This document shows positions 10,260-21,764 of a DNA stretch of 64,000 nucleotides, one piece after another. The stretch spans positions 9,944,501 to 10,008,500 of the forward strand of contig NC_037094.1 in the NCBI RefSeq assembly GCF_002994745.2, written 5' to 3'. Below the pieces are notes generated by a model that saw only the letters and a program-made list of their open reading frames with translations, had not been told where the DNA came from and did not search any database. The position numbers and the translations under genes were made by a program. Numbering within the stretch: the first letter of the stretch is position 1; each line of letters starts with the position of its first letter. This DNA comes from Rosa chinensis. Taxonomy: Eukaryota > Streptophyta > Magnoliopsida > Rosales > Rosaceae.

Positions 10260-11320
10260 TAAAATAGAAGTCATCGTTCACATTAACATTAAAGTCAGCT
10301 AACATGTCTTACACGAACAAATAAGTAATAAGTAGCTAATAATGAGCCAGTAAAGTTTACTGGGGACTTTTCCCTAATGGCATATTTACACTGAAATAGA
10401 AATCATCATCCACACTGAAATTTAAAGTCAGCTAACATGTCTTACAGTAACAAATAAGTACTAAGTATCCAATGACGAGCCAGTAGAGTTCACTGGAGAT
10501 CTTTACCTAATGGCATATTCACACTTAAATAGAAGTCATCATCTACTGAAACTGAAAGAACTAACATGTCTTGCACGAACAAGTAAGTATTAAGTAGCCA
10601 ATAATAAGCTAGTAGAGTTCACTAGAGACCTTTACCTAATGGCACATTCACACTTAAATAGAAGTCATCATCTACTGAAACTGAAAGAGCTAACATGTTT
10701 TGCACGAACAAGTAAGTACTAAGTAGCCAATGATGAGCTGGTCAAGTTTACTGAGGATCTTTTTCTAATGGCATAATTACACTAAAATAGAAGTCATCAT
10801 CCAAATTGTCTTACAGTAACAAATAAGTACTAAGTAGCCAATAATGAGCTAGTAAAGTTCACTGTGGACCTTTTCCAAATGACATAATTACACCAAAATA
10901 GAAGTCATCATCCATACTGAAATTTAAAGTTAGCTAGCATGTCTTACATGAATAATAAGTACTAAGTAGCTAATAATGAGCCATTAAAGTTTACTGGAGA
11001 CCTTTCCTGAATGACATATTCACACTAAAATAGAAGCCATCATCCATTGAAACTTAAAATAAGCTAGTGTGTCTTGCACGAACAAGTAAGTACTAAGTAG
11101 CCAATAGTAAAGTTCAACGAGGAATCTTTCCCTAATAACATATTCACACTTAAATTGAAGCCATATATCATTTACGTTGAAATTGAAAGTCAGCTAAGTA
11201 CTAACATGTCTTATAAAAACAAAAAAGTACTAAGTAGCTAATAATGAACAAGTAGAGTTCACTGAGAACTTTTTTCTAATGACATATTTGCACTAAAATA
11301 GAAGCTATCATTCACATTTA
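10260..11320. repeat. Tandem array of ~115-135 bp units inside the MULE-like element
   Basis: About eight and a half degenerate copies can be read, starting near 10263, 10380, 10512, 10641, 10770, 10882, 11014, 11130 and 11281. Each unit has the order CATATT-ACAC, GAAGTCATCATCCA, AACATGTCTTACA, ACTAAGTAGCCAAT and GTTCACTGGAGACCTTT. No open frame runs through it. It lies only on the left side of the nested retrotransposon. Confidence 0.85.
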
Positions 11321-11465
11321 AAAATCATTATTGTCTATTGAAAAATTTGGGATCAACAAAACAAGCATACTTTCAAAAATTAATTTCCTCATGTGCAATA
11401 TATTGTATTCCATATTAAGCAATTTCTGTTCAGATATCAACTTCCCAATCAATTTAGATATCTAG

Positions 11466-13946
11466 TGTAACGTCCCGAACCTAAATCCACGTGTTTACTA
11501 GTCATTTGGACGGTAAACGACCTTTACTTTCACTTTTACTTTCAGTTTAGTACTTTTAGTGGCCCTAAAAGTTGACTTTTTGTTCGGATCAAAATTTGAG
11601 AAACAGTTCTTCATGGAAGTTGTAGAGGACGTTAAACCGAGCGCGTGCATATGTGGTACGTAAAAATCGGAGTTCGTATGCAAAAGTTATAAGCGAAATA
11701 CTAAAGTTACTGTTCATATAGTAAGTTTCTATAAATAGCCGAGTTACTGTGGTAAGTTTCCATTTTCGGAAACTTACCGAGAGCTCTCTTCTCTCTCCCC
11801 GATTCTCTCTTCCTCTCCGACCTCTTCACCTTCTTCCGGCGATATCTCCTCCATCCGGCGACGGATTTTGACGTGTAAGGTGTCGTTGGAAAGCTCTATT
11901 CATTCTCTTGATTTCTGGGTTCGTTTGGTAGCCTAATATGAACTGTGGAAGGTGCAGCAATGAGAAGAAGAGGACGGTCACTGTAGCCGAACGGAGGTTT
12001 CATCGATTTCCGGCGATTCCGGCCACCTCCGGTCCCCATTTCGCCATCGAAGGTTCGGTTTTCATCACTGAGCATTTCCCCTATGGCCTTGTATCACGAT
12101 TTATTGTGTAGATGCCGAATCGACGAATTGAAATTCTAGGGTTCTTGAGGATTTCTGGGTTTTTGTTCATTAATTGATTTCGACTGTTTCTAGTTGTTAT
12201 TTGGAATTGTTGTAGTTATGAAGTTGAATCAGTGTGTTGAGAAGGTGCTACTGTCAAATTTTGGTGGCCATCGGAGATGGTGGCGGCGGCGCCGCCACTG
12301 TGGGCGGCGGTAGCGGCGGCTAGGGTAGTTTATAAATTTCAATTTTTAGCTAGTTAAATTCTATAATTATCATAGAGCTTATATGTGAAGTTTGGTGAAT
12401 TTTGGAGGAGTTTGGAATTGTTTGTGAATTTTCGAAGTTTGGAGTTTTGTGGTGGAATTATGGGAAATCCGGCCGTCGGATTTCCCTCGTTTTCATTATG
12501 GAATATGTAAATTGAGGAATTAGAATTGTGGAAGAGATTTGGGTTGAATTTGAGAAGTATTGGAGATAGGGATTTTCGGATTTCGTTTAAGTTCGTAATT
12601 ATTTTATCGGATTGCCGTTTACGGAAACATAATTGTGTACAGGGCAATGTCGCGAGCTACGGTTAGATGAAGGAACTCGTTTGCGTGGTTGCCAATAGTA
12701 CTGTGAGTGGACTTTTGTTTTCAAACAAGTGATGCGTGCGTTTATTTATTAAAGCATGTTTTATTTTATTAACGTATTTACCGAGCATATAAAGATAATT
12801 GTGAATTATCTTATGGAATTACTTTTAAATAATGATTCTCATGAAGTATTTAAGTTTTATACTGGTTGTGAGTTTTGGTTATGAAATTGTTATGCTCGGA
12901 TTCGAATTTATAAATGATGTTGATTTTCGACGAATTATTTTCCGAGGTGATTTCCGGAACTTCATATTATATTTTCATTCGTCGATTTGAGTTTTTTTAA
13001 AGGATTTTTGAAATGGGATTTCGATGGAGTAAGTCTCCATATTTATTTACCGACTTTCGGTTTGGCATTGGGAATGCCTCATTGACAACTTATTCATTTA
13101 TTCAGCGTGGGACATGGGGAAGTCTAAAGGATTTACTGGAATTTATCGGTTTTTAACCACCATACCCAGGGTCGTTCTATATATATTATATTACTGGCTA
13201 GCCTATTATTACTCCTCCCTACTTACTATGTGTTCGTAGGTGAGTAGAGGAGAGCATGGGATGCTCAAGAGTGTGGGACACTCCGACCCGAGCCAATAAG
13301 GCTCCCTTCTTTCGTATGGTGAACGTCCTTCCCCATATTTTATTATGATTTGACTAGCAGGGCTATTCCGATTTATTTTATCCAGCGGGGCTGGAATGGT
13401 TTGCACGAGATTTGAGTTTAAAGAAATACGTTTTATAAACGTTGCATGCATCGAGACTTTATATTGTAAACTTGTGGGAAAGTATGAAATCCTTTTTCCT
13501 TTAAATTGTTTATTTTTGTCCACTCACGCTAACGTTTTTCGTCTACTTTCCCCTGGGCTTTTCGGTTTCTAATGCCCAGTTTGCAGGCGAATTAGTGGAG
13601 GTCGGGCGTACATGACATTTGAGGCATAGTTGTCACTACTTCCGCAGTGTAGGATCACTTGATCCTTTACTCATCTGTTATATCCCTGTGTAGTATTGCT
13701 CTGCATAACCTTGGGATTAGTATTTTTGAGTTTTGTGTTTTGTGAAAGTGGAGTTGTTGGTAATTGGGAGCAGGGTGGCTCCAGGAGTATAAGGTTGGTT
13801 TGCTTGAAGTGTTTAGTGTGTTTTACAGGTTTTTGGGTAGTCCATTTTAGAGGTGACTCTGCCGAATTTTTGGTAGAGTTATCCCTAAGGTGGGCCCCAC
13901 AGGGCCACCTCGGATTTCAGGGTGTAATTCGGGGCGGGTCCTGTCA
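11466..13946 (+). repeat. Left LTR
   Basis: 2,481 bp, TG...CA. A TATAAATA box at 11730-11737 is probably the LTR promoter. It differs from the right LTR at only two positions that I could see: C at 13288 against A at 20343, and A at 13359 against G at 20414. Short open frames inside it (for example around 12354 and 13209) repeat in both LTRs and are not genes. Confidence 0.95.
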
Positions 13947-13949
13947 ATT

Positions 13950-13961
13950 TGGTATCAGAGC
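13950..13961 (+). promoter_or_regulatory. Primer binding site (initiator tRNA-Met type)
   Basis: TGGTATCAGAGC begins three bases after the left LTR, the usual place and sequence for priming of minus-strand synthesis in plant LTR retrotransposons. Confidence 0.93.
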
Positions 13962-15910
13962 ATTAGGTTGTTAGGTTCTGTAGACTTGTTTCTATTCTGT
14001 TACCTTATATACTTGGTGTTGCCCAGTACCTCTCGAGTGATGGCCCGACTGCAGCGGTTCCCCATCGTGTGCTCTTCGGTGCTGTGGTATTCATCAAGTG
14101 TGTAAGGTACAAAGTTAGTTGGTTTTCTTCTGGTACTATGCCTCTTGTACGCCGACCTCCTAGGGTTTTCTTTGCGTATTCGATTGGTTAACTATCATGC
14201 GCCTATCCCTGGTGATGGTAGAGTAAAACTACTCTACAGTTTCGAGTTGTGCTACGAAATGTGATTCGAGGAAAATGTTGTGGTTGTCTTTCCTTGATGC
14301 CAACAAGGATGTTGGGGCAGGGATTAAGGTGCGGAAACTAGAGTTCGAGTTGTATTTGAGTGTCTGAGACGAGCGACAATAGCTTTGGGCTGTCTCTAGA
14401 TGATATGATTGCTTCGGGAATCAGGATTGTGGGTAGAAATGGACATGGTAATAATGGTGGTTTGACTTTGAACCAAGTTTCGGGAAAGATGTTTTATGAT
14501 GTGATTGGTTGTTAAGTAGCATTTGAAATATTATTGGAAGTTTTTTGTGGTTCTTTAGGAACCTCAGTGTTGGAAACCATTTACAGAGAAAATTGAATAA
14601 TTATTCTGGGTTGTTATGGCTAGTGTCTTTGTTTTCAAGTGACTTTGGTCACTGATGATGGCAAGTGAGAAGTGATGATAGTAATTGAGAGATATAAGTA
14701 GGACGAGATTTTTAGAATTGTCATTTTGGGTCGTTGACCTAACCAAGGTGTATGAGCATAGTTTTGCTCGAAATAAAAGAGATTGATTTTTGATACCATG
14801 ACTTATAGTTTTGTCTATCTGAGTCTTGTATGGTAGCGAGTAGGGAGATTAACAAGAGTGGGCTTTTGCAGTTATGTGCTTGAAGTGCAAGAATTGGAAG
14901 AATGCTTAAGGTTTTATAATAGAGTTACAACTTTGGTCGGTAAATAATTGGGAGAGTTGGAATCAACTCTTCGTATGTGATATTATGCAAATGGATTCCT
15001 TTGCTTATCCATTTATGAGTGAAACGGTGATACGTAAATTTGGGGAATAGTGATAGTGTTATAGTTGGGTGTTCTTAGAAATTCGAACGGAATTACTTTG
15101 TGATACGGAATCTGATTCGAAGTTTGAATCACGGAGTCTTGAAGGTTGAATTGTGATAGACTCTTAGTGGAAGTTTGTCGGACGAATGGGTTGTGATATT
15201 ATATTAGTGGATGGTGGAAGGTATTGTAGTCTGTTTTAAGTGACGTACTTCAGTGATGATTATTTGAGCAAATTGGATCATTATTGTGGTGGGACCACGT
15301 TCGGATCCGGATATCGATTGGTGTGACACAAGCTGTTGGACGGGTGTCCTTTGTCTTATATTAAGGATTGTTCGGGAAAGAGCTTGTGAATTGTGTTAGC
15401 TACCTTGAGGAGATTGAGGTTTTGTGTAAGTGTCGGAGACAATATTTTTGGATTGTCTCTGAGTGTTTTAATTGTTTTGAAATCAAGGTTGTTGGTAGGA
15501 ACGGAACTAGTGATAAGTTTTTGTTGAAACAATTGTTTGATGAAATAGTGGAGATTTTATATGTGTTGTAAGTGTAACTCTAAGGTGTGGGTTTTCCTAG
15601 TTAACTCAGGAAGCGCTTAATTTTATTAATTCCTAATTCTAGCAACGGAATTGTTTGTGTTTGGTTTGACTCAAATAATGCTAGCTAGACCTTTGTGTGA
15701 CTTAATTGATTGATAGATATTGAATATTGTTTGTGATACATTATTATGAATGAGGCGTGCAACATAGTTGACGAAGGTTTTGAACGAGCAAGGATTGACC
15801 AAGGTTCGACCCTTGGTGTCGTTGTTAGTTGTTTAAAGAAAGTACGACATGCATTCAATCTTATTGATTTAGTTAGATTACAAAATAAACAAACAAAGGA
15901 CTGCACTATT
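13962..15910. other. Retrotransposon interior, left part, no genes seen
   Basis: About 1.95 kb downstream of the primer binding site has only short open frames and no similarity that I can recognise to gag or pol motifs such as the zinc knuckle or the RT YxDD. It looks like decayed or never-coding filler of a large retrotransposon derivative. Confidence 0.5.
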
Positions 15911-16615
15911 CTAAGCTAGGTCAGCGGCTCCGAATGGATTGAGGCTGAGCTCAAGAGAAACAAGAGAAACAGGTGAACCACTGTTGTAACCGCCTGAGCC
16001 ACCTGAATAGTAACCAAATGTGTTAACTTCCTCGGATGTAGTCTTCGGGTTACCAAGGATGTCTTCACCGTGCTCAGGGAACAGAGGAAGAGTCTCGACC
16101 TCTTGGTGATCTCCTCCTCGTCGTTCCATGAATGATCGTAACCCAAGGGTTAGATCGATCGATCCATCATCACCAGTGGAATCGGTGGAACCGAAGTTGA
16201 GATCGATGGATCTGCCACCTTCAGTAGAACTTGTGGATCCAAATTTGAGATCGAGGGATCCACCAACCCGTACGTTCCGGATTTCCTTCAACTTCTGACT
16301 CTCACGAGCCTTGAGGTTCTGGAACCAATAGAAAACGTTTTTGTTCTCGATCTGCCCATACGGCTTCAGATGGAGACAGATCCCTTGAATCTGCTCTGGA
16401 GTTGGGTTTTTAAGCGCCCTATCGTAGTAAAGCTCCTGGAGGATTCTCAGTTGAGCTGGTGTGGGAGCCCACCGGTTATTAGTTGGCCTGATAGGCGTGT
16501 TGGCACTACTCCCGGCTGCTTGGTTGCTTCCTCCCTCCTCAGTTGGTTGCTGTTGTTGTAGTTCCATGTGTTGTTGGGTTTGAAGCTCCATTAGTTGCAG
16601 AGTTCGTGGTTCCAT
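15911..16615 (-). CDS. WUSCHEL-like homeobox protein, intronless, inside the LTR retrotransposon (antisense)
   Basis: The 234-residue frame is a complete WOX-family protein of the WUS clade; this family acts in the nucleus as transcription regulators of stem-cell fate. A Gln-rich N-terminus is followed by the homeodomain at about 46-111, with the third helix NVFYWFQN intact but two changes after it (NLKARES where the family usually has NHKARER). Three related segments follow: LDLKF near 121, IDLNF near 137 and IDLTLGL near 153. Then come a WUS-box (TLPLFPEH, 175-182) and a C-terminal EAR-type motif (LELSLNP, 221-227). WUS genes normally have introns, one within the homeobox; here it is uninterrupted, which points to capture through an mRNA copy. 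Transcription runs opposite to the retrotransposon. Whether the protein is made is unknown. Confidence 0.9.
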   Translation of the reverse strand: MEPRTLQLMELQTQQHMELQQQQPTEEGGSNQAAGSSANTPIRPTNNRWAPTPAQLRILQELYYDRALKNPTPEQIQGICLHLKPYGQIENKNVFYWFQNLKARESQKLKEIRNVRVGGSLDLKFGSTSSTEGGRSIDLNFGSTDSTGDDGSIDLTLGLRSFMERRGGDHQEVETLPLFPEHGEDILGNPKTTSEEVNTFGYYSGGSGGYNSGSPVSLVSLELSLNPFGAADLA

Positions 16616-16930
16616 GGTGTTGGGTTGAAAGGAAGTGAAAAGTGAAGATCAACAGAGTGATTGAGTGTTTGTGGCGGATTGATCTTAGAAGGACTGAGGT
16701 TGATGATGGGGTGTTGGAGATTTGAAAGCTCAGAGGAAAGAAGTGATTGAATCAACTAGATGGGAGAGAAGATTTGGAAGGAGAAGGATTGAATCGAAGA
16801 AGAAAGGATTGAGTTTTGAAAGAAGGGGAAAGCTGAAGAGTTGAGAGAGAAGGGTTGGAACTCAGGAGAAATTTTTCTTTCCTTTGGAGTGAACAGTTGC
16901 GCCATCAGAATGCACCTATTTATAGAACGA
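16616..16930 (-). promoter_or_regulatory. Promoter and leader of the captured WUS-like gene
   Basis: On the minus strand a perfect plant TATA box TATAAATA lies at 16917-16924, about 300 bases upstream of the ATG at 16615, leaving a purine-rich leader of roughly 270 bases with no upstream splice requirement. An intact promoter is not expected for a simple mRNA copy, so it was either captured separately or evolved in the element. Confidence 0.55.
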
Positions 16931-17189
16931 GGTGAGCAGATCTCCACCGTTGGATGCACGATCTCAGAGATTAAATCTACGCGTTGGATTAAAGTCGCCC
17001 TGAAACCCGGAAAAATGGTTGACGCGTGTAGAGCGCGTAGGGGGACAGGATGGATCTCGAGGCGCTGTGGCAGACCGCTTTAGCCGAAAGTGATTTTGAC
17101 TGCCGTAAATCACGGAAGGGATAAGCCGTGGCAAGTGGGCCGTACCTGGGCTTGTCTCTGATCAAGGCCCTCACTGTAGCTGTGGGTGG

Positions 17190-17360
17190 AGGCCCGATGG
17201 GCCGAGTTCTGAAATACTTTTGGCGAAATTCATTGGGCCGAGTTTTTGAAACAGTAGTGGATATGTTGGGCCGAGTTTCTGAAACAGTTTTGGATATGTT
17301 GGGCTGGATTTCTGCAACAGTTTGGGGTGTTTTGGGCCGCATTGTTGAAACAGTTTGAAA
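17190..17360 (+). repeat. Short tandem repeat of ~35 bp units in the retrotransposon interior
   Basis: Around five degenerate units of the form TTGGGCCGAGTTTCTGAAAC followed by AGTTTTGGATATG are arranged head to tail. No function is evident. Confidence 0.75.
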
Positions 17361-17400
17361 CAGTTGGTTTAAATAAAAGGTTTGGTATGGATAGTAACGT

Positions 17401-17757
17401 GAGCAGCTCGTGCTCTAGTGGTTGAGTGTGGAGTTTGTGTACAAGAGGTCTGAGGTTCGAACCTCGCCTCTCGTTTATTTTTTATTATGTTCGTTTATGA
17501 CATAATAAGTATAAAATTTGTACACATTATATTAAGCACAGCTTGTGCTCCAGTGGTTGGGAGCAAAGCTTTTGTACAACAGGTTAAGGGTTCGAAACCT
17601 TGCATCCCCTTGTATTTATTTTATGTCGATTTTATGTCGTTTTTGACATAATATATATAATAAGTGAGCATATATATTATAGAGAGCAACTCCTGCTTCA
17701 GTGGTTGGGAGCAAAGCCATGGTGTAGGAGGTCTGGAGTTCGAACCTTACCTCCTAT
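17401..17757 (+). repeat. Three tRNA-like (Pol III A/B-box) segments in tandem
   Basis: Segments at about 17401-17475, 17536-17609 and 17681-17757 share GCTC-AGTGGTTG (A-box-like) followed about 35-40 bases later by a B-box (GGTTCGAACC, GGTTCGAAAC, AGTTCGAACC). They resemble the 5' half of tRNA-derived SINEs or decayed tRNA genes. They do not fold convincingly as complete tRNAs and lack identifiable anticodon stems, so I call them tRNA-like repeats. They lie upstream of the WUS-like gene on the opposite strand. Confidence 0.6.
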
Positions 17758-18506
17758 AAATATTTTTGGATCTCGTAGATGCTCGATATACGGATGTGTA
17801 TATGGTCTGTACTGTATACTTACAGTAGGTTCATACTGTAGCCGAGCCGAGTAGAAGGTTAGTGGGCCGAGTTATTGGCCCAAATTGGTTTGGGCCGGTT
17901 CAAAATGTGGTTGGTTCGGTTTCTTTGGTCCAAATGGCCAGCCTTACTACCTAACCTAAGGAATGAGCAAGCCCAAGTCATCATCACTGGGTGACATATT
18001 TTGTTGACGTGCTTTTGAAGATGATTTGCTTTAAGTGATGCATCTCTATTGTTGTGTAGATTAGTGCATGCTTAAATTTTACCATGGAGGTTTACCGTGA
18101 TGCCAATTGAGTAGCGAAAGCTTGGTGAGAGTGTTTACTGTGCTTATATGCCGGTACAGGACAACGATCTGTGTGAAAACAGTTATATGTGCAATGCCAC
18201 GTGGTGATTTGAGTGTTGGTTGCTTAAGGAAATTGTTGTATTGTAATTTTGAGAAATGATGCAGTGAATGAATGTCATGTTGATGACGTAAGTGGGAATG
18301 AGGATTTCATTTGAGAACTCTTGTTGTGTGAGTTTATGTTAGTGTTGAATTGATTTAGTGGCTATTGGGATGTATTTTTATACATAGAGCCGTAGCTTTG
18401 TAGATTACTACAGTTAGTAAAGATGAAGATTTTTTCTATATGAACTACAGAAAACTTTAATCGAGAGAAATCGACTCGCGACTAAATTTCGAGGACGAAA
18501 TTGTTA
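17758..18506. other. Retrotransposon interior, right part, no genes seen
   Basis: No open frame of note. The end of this stretch leads into the Ty3-type tail before the polypurine tract. Confidence 0.5.
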
Positions 18507-18520
18507 TAAGGAGGGGAGAT
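18507..18520 (+). promoter_or_regulatory. Polypurine tract of the LTR retrotransposon
   Basis: AAGGAGGGGAGAT sits directly before the right LTR and would prime plus-strand synthesis. Confidence 0.9.
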
Positions 18521-21001
18521 TGTAACGTCCCGAACCTAAATCCACGTGTTTACTAGTCATTTGGACGGTAAACGACCTTTACTTTCACTTTTACTTTCAG
18601 TTTAGTACTTTTAGTGGCCCTAAAAGTTGACTTTTTGTTCGGATCAAAATTTGAGAAACAGTTCTTCATGGAAGTTGTAGAGGACGTTAAACCGAGCGCG
18701 TGCATATGTGGTACGTAAAAATCGGAGTTCGTATGCAAAAGTTATAAGCGAAATACTAAAGTTACTGTTCATATAGTAAGTTTCTATAAATAGCCGAGTT
18801 ACTGTGGTAAGTTTCCATTTTCGGAAACTTACCGAGAGCTCTCTTCTCTCTCCCCGATTCTCTCTTCCTCTCCGACCTCTTCACCTTCTTCCGGCGATAT
18901 CTCCTCCATCCGGCGACGGATTTTGACGTGTAAGGTGTCGTTGGAAAGCTCTATTCATTCTCTTGATTTCTGGGTTCGTTTGGTAGCCTAATATGAACTG
19001 TGGAAGGTGCAGCAATGAGAAGAAGAGGACGGTCACTGTAGCCGAACGGAGGTTTCATCGATTTCCGGCGATTCCGGCCACCTCCGGTCCCCATTTCGCC
19101 ATCGAAGGTTCGGTTTTCATCACTGAGCATTTCCCCTATGGCCTTGTATCACGATTTATTGTGTAGATGCCGAATCGACGAATTGAAATTCTAGGGTTCT
19201 TGAGGATTTCTGGGTTTTTGTTCATTAATTGATTTCGACTGTTTCTAGTTGTTATTTGGAATTGTTGTAGTTATGAAGTTGAATCAGTGTGTTGAGAAGG
19301 TGCTACTGTCAAATTTTGGTGGCCATCGGAGATGGTGGCGGCGGCGCCGCCACTGTGGGCGGCGGTAGCGGCGGCTAGGGTAGTTTATAAATTTCAATTT
19401 TTAGCTAGTTAAATTCTATAATTATCATAGAGCTTATATGTGAAGTTTGGTGAATTTTGGAGGAGTTTGGAATTGTTTGTGAATTTTCGAAGTTTGGAGT
19501 TTTGTGGTGGAATTATGGGAAATCCGGCCGTCGGATTTCCCTCGTTTTCATTATGGAATATGTAAATTGAGGAATTAGAATTGTGGAAGAGATTTGGGTT
19601 GAATTTGAGAAGTATTGGAGATAGGGATTTTCGGATTTCGTTTAAGTTCGTAATTATTTTATCGGATTGCCGTTTACGGAAACATAATTGTGTACAGGGC
19701 AATGTCGCGAGCTACGGTTAGATGAAGGAACTCGTTTGCGTGGTTGCCAATAGTACTGTGAGTGGACTTTTGTTTTCAAACAAGTGATGCGTGCGTTTAT
19801 TTATTAAAGCATGTTTTATTTTATTAACGTATTTACCGAGCATATAAAGATAATTGTGAATTATCTTATGGAATTACTTTTAAATAATGATTCTCATGAA
19901 GTATTTAAGTTTTATACTGGTTGTGAGTTTTGGTTATGAAATTGTTATGCTCGGATTCGAATTTATAAATGATGTTGATTTTCGACGAATTATTTTCCGA
20001 GGTGATTTCCGGAACTTCATATTATATTTTCATTCGTCGATTTGAGTTTTTTTAAAGGATTTTTGAAATGGGATTTCGATGGAGTAAGTCTCCATATTTA
20101 TTTACCGACTTTCGGTTTGGCATTGGGAATGCCTCATTGACAACTTATTCATTTATTCAGCGTGGGACATGGGGAAGTCTAAAGGATTTACTGGAATTTA
20201 TCGGTTTTTAACCACCATACCCAGGGTCGTTCTATATATATTATATTACTGGCTAGCCTATTATTACTCCTCCCTACTTACTATGTGTTCGTAGGTGAGT
20301 AGAGGAGAGCATGGGATGCTCAAGAGTGTGGGACACTCCGACACGAGCCAATAAGGCTCCCTTCTTTCGTATGGTGAACGTCCTTCCCCATATTTTATTA
20401 TGATTTGACTAGCGGGGCTATTCCGATTTATTTTATCCAGCGGGGCTGGAATGGTTTGCACGAGATTTGAGTTTAAAGAAATACGTTTTATAAACGTTGC
20501 ATGCATCGAGACTTTATATTGTAAACTTGTGGGAAAGTATGAAATCCTTTTTCCTTTAAATTGTTTATTTTTGTCCACTCACGCTAACGTTTTTCGTCTA
20601 CTTTCCCCTGGGCTTTTCGGTTTCTAATGCCCAGTTTGCAGGCGAATTAGTGGAGGTCGGGCGTACATGACATTTGAGGCATAGTTGTCACTACTTCCGC
20701 AGTGTAGGATCACTTGATCCTTTACTCATCTGTTATATCCCTGTGTAGTATTGCTCTGCATAACCTTGGGATTAGTATTTTTGAGTTTTGTGTTTTGTGA
20801 AAGTGGAGTTGTTGGTAATTGGGAGCAGGGTGGCTCCAGGAGTATAAGGTTGGTTTGCTTGAAGTGTTTAGTGTGTTTTACAGGTTTTTGGGTAGTCCAT
20901 TTTAGAGGTGACTCTGCCGAATTTTTGGTAGAGTTATCCCTAAGGTGGGCCCCACAGGGCCACCTCGGATTTCAGGGTGTAATTCGGGGCGGGTCCTGTC
21001 A
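18521..21001 (+). repeat. Right LTR
   Basis: 2,481 bp, equal in length to the left LTR at a constant offset of 7,055, with a TATA box at 18785-18792. Followed directly by the target duplication TCTAG. Confidence 0.95.
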
Positions 21002-21764
21002 TCTAGGTTTTTAATCACTAGATTTTATGAGTTAAAATTACAATTTAAATACATTTTCTTTCCATTTTTGTGAATCCAATTTAATTTTTGACTTTTCAAA
21101 TTAACTTGTTAATGTAAGGTAACTAATCTTCCATTAATTTTATTAAATTTATTTATTAAAAAATTTAAATATTACTTCAATTTACCAGATTTAATGGATT
21201 ATAATTACGATATTAATATATATATATATATATACACACACCACATTAATTCTCCATCCAAAATATATAATTTTTTTGGACAAATTATATATATATATAT
21301 ATATACACACCCATACTTTTTTTGAATATGTATAATGAAAAAAAAAATCCATAATAATGAAAAAGAAAGAAAGGAAAAAAAACCAAACAATATTTTTTTT
21401 AGAAGAAAGTCAAAATACTCTAGAGCCGTTATATATTCAACAACATATATATATATATATATTTTGACGAATGATAGATAAATATATATATATATATATT
21501 CACAAAAATATATAAATATAAAATTTTTTTAGACGAATTATATATATAATAAAAAAAGAAAAAGAAAAAAAAATAATGTATATTTTCTAGAAGAAAGCTA
21601 AAGTAATTTAGAGCCATTAGATTTTGAAATGATAAGATAGTCTTTTTATTCAAGAATGACATAACATGATTTGACAAATTAGTGAGGTGTATAGGTGACA
21701 TGGCTTGACACCTAGAATTGAGGCCACAAATCTTAGGCCTCATTGAGGCCCTATATCATTGCCC

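Larger units (their letters stand above)
11466..21001 (+). mobile_element. Young non-autonomous LTR retrotransposon (LARD-like, Ty3-type features) carrying a WUS-like gene
   Basis: The element is 9,536 bp with two 2,481-bp LTRs beginning TGTAACG and ending CCTGTCA. It is flanked by the 5-bp duplication TCTAG (11461-11465 and 21002-21006). A primer binding site matching initiator tRNA-Met (TGGTATCAGAGC, 13950-13961) follows the left LTR, and a polypurine tract (AAGGAGGGGAGAT) precedes the right LTR. The internal 4.57 kb contains no recognisable gag, protease, RT, RNase H or integrase, so it must be mobilised by another element. The 'GAGGACGAAATTGTTATAAG' tail before the polypurine tract is typical of Ty3-type chromoviruses. 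It sits inside the MULE-like element and is therefore younger than it. Confidence 0.95.
9223..21764. mobile_element. MULE-like element with long terminal inverted repeats, host of a nested LTR retrotransposon
   Basis: The ten-base sequence AACACTAAAA flanks the element on both sides (9213-9222 and 21765-21774), while the uninterrupted sequence is seen in the other two block copies (for example near 4832). A 9-11 bp duplication with long inverted repeats is typical of Mutator-like elements. The terminal repeats are about 740-750 bp (9223-9965 and about 21010-21764) and match in reverse complement, including 'TAAATTGGATC-ACAAAAATGG'. Without the nested retrotransposon it is about 3 kb, with no transposase frame, so it is non-autonomous. 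AT microsatellites fill 9405-9560 and 21215-21500. Confidence 0.85.

Noticed and set aside
12354..13974. Frames of 92-104 codons in the LTRs
   Set aside because: They occur identically in both LTRs, have no recognisable motif and overlap LTR regulatory sequence.
17401..17475. A true tRNA gene
   Set aside because: A and B boxes are present but no consistent acceptor or anticodon stem could be formed by eye; it fits a tRNA-derived repeat better.
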